Notes: generated from the letters alone by a model not told the origin. A stretch of 64,000 nt of DNA from Dasania marina DSM 21967 (GCF_000373485.1 NZ_KB891588.1:62193-126192), one strand, 5' to 3'; positions 17,710 to 28,151 are shown, counted from the stretch's first letter. A program made the numbers and translations.

Positions 17710-18432
17710 ATGGAATACGAGATAAATCAATTTCATCAACCTGTAGGCTTAGCCATAAACAACTGGACACCACCACCCTTACCCAAGCGCACAGTGCTAA
17801 CCGGTCGTTTTTGCCACCTTGAACCACTAGCCTCACACCACACAGAAAATCTATACGCCGCCAATCAAGTAAACAGTGAGAGTGACAACTGGACGTACTT
17901 ACCCTACGGGCCTTTTAGCGACAGTAAGGATTACCAAACCTGGATTGAGCAATACACAAGTAGTAACGACCCACTCTTTTACGCCATAGTAAACCTATCA
18001 ACAGGTAAAGCCGCCGGAGTTGCCAGCTATTTACGCATCACCCCTAACATGGGCACGATTGAAGTCGGACACATACACTATTCGCCAAACCTACAGCGCA
18101 GCCCTGCAGCAACAGAAGCCATGTTTTTAATGATGGATCATGCCTTTTCACTAGGCTATAGGCGCTACGAATGGAAATGCGACGCACTCAATGCGCCTTC
18201 ACGTGCCGCAGCTCAACGATTAGGGTTTTCTTTCGAGGGCATATTCCGCCAAGCAGTCGTTGTAAAAGGACGCAATCGCGACACGGCTTGGTATGCAACC
18301 ACCGATCAAGAATGGCCAACACTTAAAGCCGCCTTTATACAGTGGCTATCGCCAGGTAATTTTGATGAAAACGGCAATCAAAAAACTAAACTGTCCGATT
18401 TAACCGCTCCGTGTTTACAAAATATTATTTAA
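17710..18432 (+). CDS. GNAT family N-acetyltransferase (RimJ/RimL type)
   Basis: An acetyl-CoA-dependent transferase of 240 residues. The RimJ/L-like order is visible: a LTGRFCHLEPLASHH start, GVASYLRITPNMGTIEVGHIHYSP strands with the acetyl-CoA region, and the ALNAPSRAAAQRLGFSFEGIFRQ block that closes such domains, followed by the WYATTDQEW segment. Relatives modify protein N-termini or small molecules, and the substrate is not apparent. A hairpin terminator follows. Confidence 0.85.
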   Translation: MEYEINQFHQPVGLAINNWTPPPLPKRTVLTGRFCHLEPLASHHTENLYAANQVNSESDNWTYLPYGPFSDSKDYQTWIEQYTSSNDPLFYAIVNLSTGKAAGVASYLRITPNMGTIEVGHIHYSPNLQRSPAATEAMFLMMDHAFSLGYRRYEWKCDALNAPSRAAAQRLGFSFEGIFRQAVVVKGRNRDTAWYATTDQEWPTLKAAFIQWLSPGNFDENGNQKTKLSDLTAPCLQNII

Positions 18433-18438
18433 TAAATA

Positions 18439-18472
18439 AAAAAGGCCAACTCCGCAAAGAGCTGGCCTTTTT
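18439..18472 (+). terminator. Terminator after the acetyltransferase gene
   Basis: AAAAAGGCCA pairs with TGGCCTTTTT around a CTC/GAG inner stem; the T-run makes it a typical intrinsic terminator, usable on either strand. Confidence 0.88.
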
Positions 18473-18477
18473 GAAAT

Positions 18478-18507
18478 CTAGCGACTAGAGACTAAACCCT
18501 AGCGACT
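18478..18507. repeat. Double CTAGCGACT intergenic repeat
   Basis: Two copies of CTAGCGACT flank CTAGAGACTA in 30 bases. The complement of the middle decamer, TAGTCTCTAG, reappears with further copies of the nonamer in the spacer near 30.6 kb. Confidence 0.6.
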
Positions 18508-18511
18508 GCCC

Positions 18512-19624
18512 TTACCCACCCACATAAATCCTCGGCACTCGCGTTGGCATACGCGCCAATAATTCATAACCGATAGTGCCAGCACAGGCTGCTATTTCAT
18601 CGACAGGCAAACCTTCACCCCACATCATTACCTCATCGCCTAACTGCACATCGGCTATGTCGGTGACGTCGATAGTAATCATGTCCATAGATACATTGCC
18701 CACTATGCTAACGCGCTCGCCGTGAATCAACACCGGTGTACCGGTCTTAACTACGCGAGGGTAGCCGTCGGCATAACCCATGGCGATGGTAGCAATTTTT
18801 GAGGGGCGCTGGGCGCACCAGTTGGCGCCATAGCCCACGCACTCGCCTACCGCTATATCGCGTAGAGCAATGACGGCAGTCAGTAGGTTCATCACTGGCT
18901 GCAATTGGTCGGCGCTTTCCTGGCTATGACCAAAAGGGTTACCGCCATAGAGCATATAACCTGGGCGCACCCAGCTGCGACGGCAATCTTGCCAGGCCAT
19001 AGTACCCGCCGAGTTGGCAAGGCTGGTTTCTACAGTTTGGCCCAACTCATCGGCCACATCCTTAATCGCCGCAAGAGTCTCATCAAAACACTGTATTTGG
19101 GTATCGGTTTGTGGACGCTCTAACTCATCCCCACACGCCAAGTGCGTCATGAGTACAATGGCGTCGGCTACGTTGTCGCTCTCGGCTAGCAAGCGGTATA
19201 ACGTTACTGCTTCATGGGGCTGCACTCCCAAGCGATGCATACCGGTATCCAGCTTTAACCAAACTTTTAAAGGCTGGCCAGCTTTAGCATGAGTCAGCAT
19301 TTCTATTTGTGCGCGGCTGCCCACGGCGACCCAAAAACCCTGCTGCTGCGCTACAGCAACTTCGCTGGCGCTAAACATCCCCTCTAATAATAAAATAGGT
19401 TGCTCTATGCCTGCCTCTCGCAACTCCATGGCTTCTTCTATGCAAGCCACGCCAAATACCGGGGCGTGTTCTTGTAAGGCCTTTACCGTCTCAACAGCAC
19501 CATGGCCGTAGGCATTGGCTTTAACAATAGCCACCGCTTGCGAGTCGGGTGCAATATTGCAAGCCACGTTATAGTTGTGGCGCAAGGCATCTAGATTGAT
19601 TTTAGCTTTTGCAGGACGAGCCAT
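18512..19624 (-). CDS. alr: Alanine racemase
   Basis: This PLP enzyme interconverts L- and D-alanine for peptidoglycan. The PLP lysine is Lys35 in AIVKANAYGHG; the second catalytic base lies in the C-terminal GECVGYGANW segment, and the family pattern GNVSMDMITIDVT follows. Length is normal at 370 residues. It is the last of a run of minus-strand genes that handle D-amino acids or 5-oxoproline, but two hairpins in the 166-base gap to the aminotransferase suggest separate transcription. Confidence 0.94.
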   Translation of the reverse strand: MARPAKAKINLDALRHNYNVACNIAPDSQAVAIVKANAYGHGAVETVKALQEHAPVFGVACIEEAMELREAGIEQPILLLEGMFSASEVAVAQQQGFWVAVGSRAQIEMLTHAKAGQPLKVWLKLDTGMHRLGVQPHEAVTLYRLLAESDNVADAIVLMTHLACGDELERPQTDTQIQCFDETLAAIKDVADELGQTVETSLANSAGTMAWQDCRRSWVRPGYMLYGGNPFGHSQESADQLQPVMNLLTAVIALRDIAVGECVGYGANWCAQRPSKIATIAMGYADGYPRVVKTGTPVLIHGERVSIVGNVSMDMITIDVTDIADVQLGDEVMMWGEGLPVDEIAACAGTIGYELLARMPTRVPRIYVGG

Positions 19625-19685
19625 GGTTTATTTCTCTTTCTAAGTGCAGCAAATCATTAAAGCGTCGTGAGAGGTATTCACAGAC

Positions 19686-19745
19686 AAAAAAGCAAGAAAA
19701 AGCGCTGCGTACTCTTGAGTACGCTATAACGCTATTCTTGCTTTT
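19686..19745 (-). terminator. Nested hairpin between the aminotransferase and alr
   Basis: An outer stem AAAAGCAAGAA with its complement TTCTTGCTTTT encloses a perfect inner hairpin GCGTACTC-TT-GAGTACGC. Read on the minus strand it ends in a T-run, so it can terminate transcription from the aminotransferase gene before alr. Confidence 0.65.
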
Positions 19746-19747
19746 AA

Positions 19748-19767
19748 GCGCTGCCGTTAAGCAGCGC
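19748..19767. terminator. Second hairpin after the aminotransferase gene
   Basis: GCGCTGC and GCAGCGC pair around a six-base loop, directly beside the larger hairpin. It may act with it as a tandem structure. Confidence 0.5.
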
Positions 19768-19790
19768 GGGGTGCATCGAGTGCGCAGTAA

Positions 19791-20648
19791 TTAATAATCG
19801 TACTTTTGCGCGCTATATAAGGTTTGTGCAGCCAACCATACGTCGCCCACTTCACCGTTACCTACGGGCTTGCCGTCAACTTCAACAACGGGTGCAATCT
19901 CTTTAGAAGAAGAGGTAATCCACACTTCATCAGCGTTTAACACTTCGTCTTTAGTGACTATGCGCTCTTCCACTTTGATAGAGCCATCTTTCGCTAATAT
20001 GCTTAACAAAATTTTGCGGGTAATACCGGGCAAGCACTGGTTATCTAGTGGTGGCGTTATGACTACGCCATCTTTAACAATATAAGCGTTACAGGCAGAC
20101 GCTTCGGTTAGCTCGTTGTTGGCGTTGAACAATAAGGTTTCGTTCATGCCGGCAACATGGCCAGACTGAAAGTGCATGACATTACCCAACAAGGCGGTAG
20201 ATTTGATGTTGCACCTATCCCAGCGTAAATCTTGCTGTGTGTTGACTTTGTAGCCCTTAACTTTGGCCTTATCGGCCACAGCGGCAGGAGCAATATCAAA
20301 AGCAAAAGCAAACACGGTAGGCGTTACATTATCGGGGTAAGCATGAAAGCGTTTAGTGTCGGTGCCGCGGCTAACATGTAGATAAATACCTAAATTGCCT
20401 CCACCGTTTTTCTCGATTAGCTGATCACAAACGTCTTGCCATTGATCGTGCGACCAATCCAGTTTGATATCAACAAAACCCATACCTTCTATCATGCGGT
20501 CTATGTGCGGGCCAAAGCCTACCATTTTACCGTCGTATGAAGGGACCACTTCATAGATGCCGTCGCCAAATAGAAAACCACGGTCCATAGGCGATATTTT
20601 CGCCTCTGCCATGGGCATATAAGCGCCGTCTAAATACACAATAGACAT
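19791..20648 (-). CDS. dat: D-amino-acid aminotransferase (PLP fold type IV)
   Basis: A class IV PLP transaminase of 285 residues. The PLP lysine is Lys149 in NIKSTALLGNV. The RGTDTKRFHAY segment has the Arg100-x-His102 arrangement used by D-amino-acid aminotransferases to bind the substrate carboxylate, which favours this call over branched-chain aminotransferase or aminodeoxychorismate lyase. The usual reaction is D-alanine plus 2-oxoglutarate giving pyruvate and D-glutamate. It lies between the D-glutamate cyclase-like genes and alanine racemase. Confidence 0.87.
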   Translation of the reverse strand: MSIVYLDGAYMPMAEAKISPMDRGFLFGDGIYEVVPSYDGKMVGFGPHIDRMIEGMGFVDIKLDWSHDQWQDVCDQLIEKNGGGNLGIYLHVSRGTDTKRFHAYPDNVTPTVFAFAFDIAPAAVADKAKVKGYKVNTQQDLRWDRCNIKSTALLGNVMHFQSGHVAGMNETLLFNANNELTEASACNAYIVKDGVVITPPLDNQCLPGITRKILLSILAKDGSIKVEERIVTKDEVLNADEVWITSSSKEIAPVVEVDGKPVGNGEVGDVWLAAQTLYSAQKYDY

Positions 20649-20796
20649 AAGATCAATCTCACGTTAGTCAAAAAATTCGGTCCACGCTCATAGTAGGGCT
20701 TGCCTCTATGAAATGGCCACCTGAAATAAAAGGGCGGCAATTCTAACAGAAATTACCGCTTTTGGTCATCTTTACAACAATAGTGGCAGCTATTGC

Positions 20797-20829
20797 CCCT
20801 GCAAGCCTTAGAGAATAAGGCCTGCAGGG
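20797..20829. terminator. Hairpin between the DUF4392 gene and the aminotransferase gene
   Basis: CCCTGCA-A-GCCTTA pairs with TAAGGC-C-TGCAGGG around GAGAA with one mismatch. There is no T-run, so termination is uncertain. Confidence 0.45.
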
Positions 20830-20864
20830 AATGACGCAATGTACTTACTTGTATCAAACGGGAC

Positions 20865-21752
20865 TTAAAAACCCGCTACGGCTCTTAGTTCGGCAATTAC
20901 CGACTCGCCTTCCGTAGGTTCCATACCGTCTTCGGTCACGGTGTTTTCGCGGCTTACACCGTCTACACTGCCTCTGACAGACAAGTATTCTAGTATCGCC
21001 CGCGGCTTGATAGGGGCTAATAAATCTTGTTGGTTCCATAGGGACAACCACACGATTAAACCGTAGGCCCCCCAGTTAGACACATCCGCCACCATCAACT
21101 CATCACACTGGGTGCGGGCGGGGATGATACTTAAACTTTCTAAAGCCTCAGCAATATTGCCCATGCCTATCTCGTTGCCACCATCGCCTATGGCCATGGT
21201 AGGACAAGCGGCTAAACGCAAAAAGTCGTCAAAGCTGGGGCAGCGGTGGCTAATATCTTCACCGCGCATATTCGAGTACTGGCCATTGGCATTAAGGCCG
21301 GGCATTTCTATGCTCACTACCACATCGGGCTTAAGCGCCGCTAAGCCGGCTTTGGCCTCTTGCTCGGCTACCGCCAAATTGCCTTCACTAATCGTGTGTA
21401 CGCGATAATCCGGCGCCAAGGCCGCCGCTAAAGCACCACTGGTAATGATGATAGGCTGCATGCCTAAGGCTTTGAAGGTGTCATACAGGGCAATAGCGCC
21501 AACAGGACCATCGGTTTCGAAGGTGTGGGTGTCGCCGGGCTGAGGTACAGGAAAGCCCGTGCCTATTAATACCACACTACCGGGCTTGGCTAACTGCTCT
21601 TGCAGCACTCTAGCGGCACGGTAGTAATAACCGGCTTCTAAAACTGCTTGCGCGTTTTGCATGCCACGCGGGTTGCGGGCCACCAGTATGTTTTCAATTT
21701 GCTGGCTAAGCGCCTGCTCGGTGCTGTTAAAGCGTAATTCAGTACTTGTCAT
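20865..21752 (-). CDS. DUF4392 protein, D-glutamate cyclase C-terminal-like
   Basis: It matches the DUF4392 family, the C-terminal half of eukaryotic D-glutamate cyclase (DGLUCY). Hallmarks are NPRGM near residue 29, VLIGTGFPVPQPGDTHTFETDGPVGA, SNMRGEDISHRCPSFDDF and the very conserved AIGDGGNEIGMGNI. The 295 residues cover the whole domain. In mammals the fused protein converts D-glutamate to 5-oxo-D-proline. It starts 29 bases after pxpC and is separated by three pxp genes from the DUF1445 gene, the other half of the eukaryotic protein. Confidence 0.85.
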   Translation of the reverse strand: MTSTELRFNSTEQALSQQIENILVARNPRGMQNAQAVLEAGYYYRAARVLQEQLAKPGSVVLIGTGFPVPQPGDTHTFETDGPVGAIALYDTFKALGMQPIIITSGALAAALAPDYRVHTISEGNLAVAEQEAKAGLAALKPDVVVSIEMPGLNANGQYSNMRGEDISHRCPSFDDFLRLAACPTMAIGDGGNEIGMGNIAEALESLSIIPARTQCDELMVADVSNWGAYGLIVWLSLWNQQDLLAPIKPRAILEYLSVRGSVDGVSRENTVTEDGMEPTEGESVIAELRAVAGF

Positions 21753-21781
21753 AAAACGATCTCAAAAAGCGGCTATACAGC

Positions 21782-22729
21782 CTATTCACTTGCTACTGCG
21801 ACTAACTGGCTTTGAGCACGTTCAAAATGGCTCTTGGCTAGATGTAAGGCGTTGTGGGCACAATCTATAGTAATGGGTTCAAAGCGCACTTTGCCGCCCG
21901 GCATTTGCTGGGCAAGATAAGCTAAATCTAACGACAACACAGCACCAATTTTGGGGTAACCCCCAATGGTTTGCCTATCATTCATTAACACTATGGGCTG
22001 GCCATCGGGTGGAACCTGTATAGCCCCCAAGCAAATACCCTCTGACAACATGGCTGACATAGCAGCGGCAATCGCCGGGCCTGCCATTTTATAGCCCATG
22101 CGATCACAGCGATCAGATACCGTGTACTCACTGCCAAAGAACACGCGCTGTTGCACACGACTAAAGCTCTGCTCTTGATAGCTGGGAATAACACGAACAG
22201 TAATGTCTTTGCTATAGCTAGGGCGCCACTGCTCAGGCAACTCTAAACAGGGAGCATCAATGCCTTTAACCGGCAACTCATCACCCGCCTGCAAGGCCTT
22301 ACCCGCCAAACCGCCTATGCCTTCCCGCACTACTGTAGCGACTGAACCAAAGCTTTCTTTAATTTGGAAGCCACCCGCTACGGCAAGGTAAGAGCGGCAG
22401 CCATTGGTAGCAAAACTCAAGGCGATAGTATCGCCCGTTTTCACCTTATGACTGCGCCATAACTCGCGCTCTTCACCGTTAATCGTGAAAGGCACTTCGG
22501 CACCGGTTACAGCGATCACAGTATCGGCTTGCGAGGTCATAGTTAACCCCCCTACGCTGGCCTCAATGGCGACGGCATCGGCAGCGTTACCGCATAATAA
22601 ATTAGCCCAGTTAAATGCCAAAGCGTCCATGGGGCCGGAGGTGGTTAACCCCACGCCGTGGTAACCGTAGCGGCCGGCATCTTGTAACAGGCTCAAAAAA
22701 CCAGGAGCAACAACTTTAAAACAACTCAT
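21782..22729 (-). CDS. pxpC: 5-oxoprolinase subunit PxpC (biotin-dependent carboxylase-like, KipA)
   Basis: One of three subunits of the ATP-dependent bacterial 5-oxoprolinase that opens 5-oxo-L-proline to L-glutamate. Family blocks include FLSLLQDAGRYGYHGVGLTTSGPMD at the N-terminus, the RVFFGSEYTVSDRCDRMGYKM segment, and GAIQVPPDGQPIVLMNDRQTIGGYPKIG. Length is normal at 315 residues. Its ATG overlaps the pxpB stop by four bases (ATGA), so the two subunits are coupled. Confidence 0.93.
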   Translation of the reverse strand: MSCFKVVAPGFLSLLQDAGRYGYHGVGLTTSGPMDALAFNWANLLCGNAADAVAIEASVGGLTMTSQADTVIAVTGAEVPFTINGEERELWRSHKVKTGDTIALSFATNGCRSYLAVAGGFQIKESFGSVATVVREGIGGLAGKALQAGDELPVKGIDAPCLELPEQWRPSYSKDITVRVIPSYQEQSFSRVQQRVFFGSEYTVSDRCDRMGYKMAGPAIAAAMSAMLSEGICLGAIQVPPDGQPIVLMNDRQTIGGYPKIGAVLSLDLAYLAQQMPGGKVRFEPITIDCAHNALHLAKSHFERAQSQLVAVASE

Positions 22730-23436
22730 GCCTTCGCCTCCTGTTGTAAAAACTTCTCATCCAATTCGCCACCCATGGCCAAGAACTCGTCTTTGCTAAT
22801 GGCTTTAAATTTCACTCTATCACCTACAACTACCGGCATTAGGCTTTCCCCTTCTGGGGTGAACATGGGGATGGGACACAGGCCTATTAAATTCCAGCCG
22901 CCCGGGGAAGGTGCCGGGTACACCGCGGTTTGCCTATCGGCAATACCTACCGCGCCCTTGGGTACATATTTACGCGGCGTAGCGATACGGGGCGAGGCGA
23001 TACGCTCATCCACTTGCCCTAAATAGGCGAAACCCGGGGCAAAGCCTATAGCGTAGACACGGTATTCTTCGGCCTGGTGCAGGGCAATAATTTCATCGAC
23101 GCTCAAACCCGAGCGCTCAGCAATAATTTTTAAATCGGGGCCAGATTCTTCACTGTAATACACCGGTAACGTGACTACGGCACCCTCTTGATTGCCGCTA
23201 GCACTGTCACCAGCAATAGCCTGCTGTATGCTTTTGCGCAACTGTAAATGGTCACACTTATAGGCATCAAAAATCACTAGCAATGAGGCATAGGAAGGCA
23301 CCATATCGATGATGACATCGGCCAAGTGCTCGCGTATGGCTTGGGTAGCTGCATAAACAGCCGCTGCGACTTCAGCATTAGCCTCGTCGCCAAAATACAA
23401 TATCAGTGAATTTTCACCGGCTATTTGAATCTTCAT
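22726..23436 (-). CDS. pxpB: 5-oxoprolinase subunit PxpB (KipI family)
   Basis: A 236-residue KipI/allophanate-hydrolase subunit 1 type protein. Recognised blocks are SLILYFGDEANAEV, VVTLPVYYSEESGPDLKIIAE and the strongly conserved YAIGFAPGFAYLGQVDERI, followed by VPKGAVGIADRQTAVYP and SPGGWNLIG. It works with PxpA and PxpC in 5-oxoproline hydrolysis. It begins 21 bases after the pxpA stop and overlaps pxpC. Confidence 0.93.
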   Translation of the reverse strand: MKIQIAGENSLILYFGDEANAEVAAAVYAATQAIREHLADVIIDMVPSYASLLVIFDAYKCDHLQLRKSIQQAIAGDSASGNQEGAVVTLPVYYSEESGPDLKIIAERSGLSVDEIIALHQAEEYRVYAIGFAPGFAYLGQVDERIASPRIATPRKYVPKGAVGIADRQTAVYPAPSPGGWNLIGLCPIPMFTPEGESLMPVVVGDRVKFKAISKDEFLAMGGELDEKFLQQEAKA

Positions 23437-23457
23437 GAAATAGTTATTCCCCGAAAT

Positions 23458-24198
23458 TTAAGACTGCGCGCGCTGGTCGACTAAAGCACGAATGGCTTCT
23501 ATAGCTTGCACACCGGCTAGGTTATCGCCGTGCACGCACAGGGTATCCACCTGCAGGGTAAGTGTGTGACCACTTACTGTGGTGATAGTCCCCTGATCAC
23601 AGAGCTGCTCAACTTGCGCTAGCATTTTTTCTTTGTTGTGTACCGCGCCGGCTTTGCTGCGTGCTAGCAACTTGCCATCATCGTCATAGCAACGGTCGGC
23701 AAAGGCTTCAAACCATAACTCTAAACCCAACGCAGCCGCTTCAGCTTTGTGCTCGTCAGCTTGCGGCGTGGCTTGCAGCATGAGTTTAATAGGCTTATGG
23801 AAGGTGGCTACGGCTTCCATGATAGCTTCACGCACATCTGCTTTGGCCATCATGTCGTTGTATAAAGCACCGTGGGGTTTAACATATTGCATTTCAATGC
23901 CCGCGGTTGCGGCCATGCCGTCCATTGCTGACAGCTGGTACAACATAAACGCTTTAATTTCGTCAGCGCTGCAGTTCATAGAACGGCGGCCAAATCCTAC
24001 TAAATCGGGATAAGCGGGATGGGCACCGACCATAACGCCGTGCTCTTTTGCCAAGCTTAGGGTGCGCTGCATAATCAACGGATCACCGGCGTGGAAGCCA
24101 CAGGCTATATTGGCTTGATTAATATGAGGCATAACCGCCTCATCCATGCCCATAGTCCATGAGCCGAAACTTTCACCTAAATCACAATTTAAACGCAC
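23458..24198 (-). CDS. pxpA: 5-oxoprolinase subunit PxpA (LamB/YcsF family)
   Basis: A 246-residue LamB/YcsF protein carrying RLNCDLGESFG at the start, the ANIACGFHAGDP segment and HPAYPDLVGFGRRSM, all typical of PxpA. I chose a GTG start because a GGAGAG ribosome-binding site sits four bases upstream of it; a TTG four codons earlier overlaps that site. It is the first of the three subunit genes and follows the DUF1445 gene by 73 bases. Confidence 0.93.
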   Translation of the reverse strand: MRLNCDLGESFGSWTMGMDEAVMPHINQANIACGFHAGDPLIMQRTLSLAKEHGVMVGAHPAYPDLVGFGRRSMNCSADEIKAFMLYQLSAMDGMAATAGIEMQYVKPHGALYNDMMAKADVREAIMEAVATFHKPIKLMLQATPQADEHKAEAAALGLELWFEAFADRCYDDDGKLLARSKAGAVHNKEKMLAQVEQLCDQGTITTVSGHTLTLQVDTLCVHGDNLAGVQAIEAIRALVDQRAQS

Positions 24199-24271
24199 GT
24201 TGCTCTCCAAAGTCTTTTAAAAACTATCAATATTTGCCGTCGCGGCCTCAGCCAATTACAGCTTAGCCCTA

Positions 24272-25060
24272 CTACATAATGGCCAGTTTGCTATTGGGCA
24301 TATCGGTCACCACCATGCAGCCGGGGCTGTGGGTAATGCAGAAAGGCGGCTTGGCTTGGGCGATAGCTTCTTGCGGGGTTACCCCGCAGGCGGTAAAAAC
24401 GGGCACTTCACCGGGTTTAATGGTGACAGGATCACCGAAGTCAGTCTTGTTGATATCGGCTATGCCTATGGCAGCTGGGTCGCCAAAGTGTATAGGCGCG
24501 CCGTGTACTGAGGGGAAACGGCTGCAAATTTGTATCATACGTATGGCATCCACCGGTTTAAAGGGACGCATGCTCACCACAGTATTGCCACTAAAACGGC
24601 CGCCCGGCTTGCACGGTACGTTGGTGCGGTACATCGGTACGTTAACGCCTTCGGCAATATTGCGTATCTCTAAGCCATCGGCGATTAGCGCTTCTTCAAA
24701 GGAGAAAGAACAACCTATCAAAAAGGTCACTAAATCGTCGCGCCAGTAATCTTTAATGTCGGTGACTTCATCGGTCATCACACCGTCATTCCAAATACGG
24801 TATTGCGGCACATCGCTGCGTATATCGAAATCCTTGCCGGCCTCGGGCAGGTGATAAGCACCAGCTTCTGGTGCTACCGCAATAATAGGGCAAGGCTTGG
24901 GGTTAGCTTGGGCGAACATTAAAAAGTCCTGCGCCCAGTCTTTGGGCAAAATCACTACGTTGGCCTGCACAAAACCAGTACATAAACCCGAGGTATTACT
25001 GCTGTGCTCACCGCTGCGAATTTTTTGACGCAAGGCGTAGGGCGTTAAATCTGCTGACAT
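24272..25060 (-). CDS. DUF1445 (UPF0317) protein, D-glutamate cyclase N-terminal-like / putative hydro-lyase
   Basis: A 262-residue DUF1445 protein. Features include the [21 protein letters not shown] start, [41 protein letters not shown], and the C-terminal [18 protein letters not shown] with [13 protein letters not shown]1445 forms the N-terminal half of eukaryotic D-glutamate cyclase, and bacterial members are often labelled putative hydro-lyase. It leads the minus-strand run that continues with pxpA, pxpB, pxpC and the DUF4392 gene. Its own catalytic role is not proven. Confidence 0.87.
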   Translation of the reverse strand: MSADLTPYALRQKIRSGEHSSNTSGLCTGFVQANVVILPKDWAQDFLMFAQANPKPCPIIAVAPEAGAYHLPEAGKDFDIRSDVPQYRIWNDGVMTDEVTDIKDYWRDDLVTFLIGCSFSFEEALIADGLEIRNIAEGVNVPMYRTNVPCKPGGRFSGNTVVSMRPFKPVDAIRMIQICSRFPSVHGAPIHFGDPAAIGIADINKTDFGDPVTIKPGEVPVFTACGVTPQEAIAQAKPPFCITHSPGCMVVTDMPNSKLAIM

Positions 25061-25434
25061 AGTATAAACCTCTTTATCATGCTATTTACTGTGCGACAGC
25101 TAACCGCTCACACGCTTAAGCAAGGGTGTCAGGTTGCCGAATCTTGGGGATAGCAGTACCAGAACCAGGAAAATCAGGGCCGAATTATATAGGATTTTGC
25201 CGTTTTGCACCTTAGTTAAAGCGCTTATTTTTACAGTAACTGCAGCCTACAGCTGCCGCATTTTCGCTCAACACAGGGTATTTTGCTGTGCTTCTAGAAA
25301 AAATATCATGTAAACACTGACAAACACCACCACAACGTTATAAATACCCAGACACAAAAAACCCCGCACAGACTCGTGCAGGGTTTTTTAATGGTGAAGC
25401 TAGGCCGCGTTAACGGCCAGGCGCCGGGGGACGA
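25061..25434. other. Intergenic region between groEL and the DUF1445 gene
   Basis: No gene is seen. It holds the groEL terminator at its right end and must hold the promoter of the DUF1445-pxp unit. A TATAAT hexamer on the minus strand (25184-25189) is the best -10 candidate, but I see no matching -35. Confidence 0.4.
25356..25389 (-). terminator. groEL terminator
   Basis: AAAAAACCC and GGGTTTTTT with a GCAC/GTGC inner stem around AGACTC. The minus-strand T-run follows the groEL stop by about 45 bases. Its left flank CAGACACAAAAAA is shared with two other terminators of the window. Confidence 0.9.
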
Positions 25435-27105
<1,671 letters not shown>

Positions 27106-27173
27106 TTATCTTTTCAATGAGCTGCCAGCTTAGCGGCAACCTCTGCGTTCAACGGGCAATGCTTAAACAGGAC

Positions 27174-27464
27174 TTAAGCCATTACGCCAAAAATTTCGCT
27201 TTCGCTCATGATGATTAACTCTTCACCATCAACATTAACTGTGTTGTTACCAGCATAGGGACCAAAGATAATTTGATCGCCAACTTTTACTGCTAAAGCG
27301 CGTACTTCACCGCTATCTAATACACGGCCTTCACCTACTGCAACGATCTCACCCTGGTTAGGCTTCTCTTTAGCCGAACCAGATAAAATAATACCACCAG
27401 CTGACGTGGCTTCTTCTTCTTTGCGACGAACAACAACGCGATCATATAAGGGACGAATTTTCAT
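27174..27464 (-). CDS. groES: 10 kDa chaperonin GroES
   Basis: The lid of GroEL. At 96 residues it shows [24 protein letters not shown] with the mobile loop, then [31 protein letters not shown] and the C-terminal EIFGVMA. It is co-transcribed with groEL from the heat-shock-type promoter directly upstream. Confidence 0.97.
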   Translation of the reverse strand: MKIRPLYDRVVVRRKEEEATSAGGIILSGSAKEKPNQGEIVAVGEGRVLDSGEVRALAVKVGDQIIFGPYAGNNTVNVDGEELIIMSESEIFGVMA

Positions 27465-27531
27465 TTTGGCACTTCTCCAAAAAACTATAATTATCTAATT
27501 TAATAAGGCCGGGCGACCCGGGATGACTGGG

Positions 27532-27559
27532 ATATGGGGCCAGCTAGAATGACTTCAAG
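27532..27559 (-). promoter_or_regulatory. Sigma-32-type heat-shock promoter of groES-groEL
   Basis: On the minus strand CTTGAA is followed after 14 bases by CCCCATAT, which matches the RpoH -35/-10 consensus. It ends about 70 bases before the groES start. Confidence 0.85.
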
Positions 27560-27626
27560 GCCCGCCCCTAAAAATTTGTTAAAAAAAGCTGCTTTGGGGT
27601 CATTTAGTGTACTTAGCCACCAAAGC

Positions 27627-28151
27627 CTAATCCTCGCGGCGGTATTCGCCCTCTATCGTGGTGTGCTCACCCCCACCCAAAGACGAACCCCGCTTATCGC
27701 CACCCTTGCCCACAGTAGGTCCTGCCGCAGGCCCGCCAGTAGGGCCAGCACCAAAGCCACCGGCACCGTGACTAAAGGCCGTAAAACCGCCACTACCGGC
27801 CACCACACCCTTGCGTACCAGGTGGTCGATTGCCCAACCCCTAGTAAGCGGCAGTAGACAGAAAAAGCCCACCGCATCGGTAATAAAGCCCGGGGTAAGC
27901 AATAAAGCCCCACCCACCGCCAGCACTATGCCCGACAGCATTTCTTTAATGGGGATCTCGCCCTGCGCCATACGCTGATTGGCCCGCAGCAAGGTATCCA
28001 CCCCCTGCTTGCGCAATAGGGCGGCACCAATAATGGCAGTGAGGAACACCAAGGCCACGGTATTAAGGCCGCCTATATGATCACCCACCTCTATAAGCAG
28101 CATGATTTCGGCAATGGGGATGAGAATAAAAAGGAAGAATAGGATGCGCAT
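27627..28151 (-). CDS. fxsA: FxsA family membrane protein
   Basis: An inner-membrane protein of the FxsA (suppressor of F exclusion of T7) family. MRILFFLFILIPIAEIMLLIEVGDHIG, the LLRKQGVDTLLRANQRMAQGEIP segment and LLLTPGFITDAVGFFCLLPLTR are typical; four hydrophobic helices are visible. The tail after residue 125 is Gly-rich and low in complexity. I start at the Met that opens the first helix, about 20 codons inside the longest frame. The position upstream of groES matches the arrangement in Pseudomonas. Confidence 0.9.
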   Translation of the reverse strand: MRILFFLFILIPIAEIMLLIEVGDHIGGLNTVALVFLTAIIGAALLRKQGVDTLLRANQRMAQGEIPIKEMLSGIVLAVGGALLLTPGFITDAVGFFCLLPLTRGWAIDHLVRKGVVAGSGGFTAFSHGAGGFGAGPTGGPAAGPTVGKGGDKRGSSLGGGEHTTIEGEYRRED

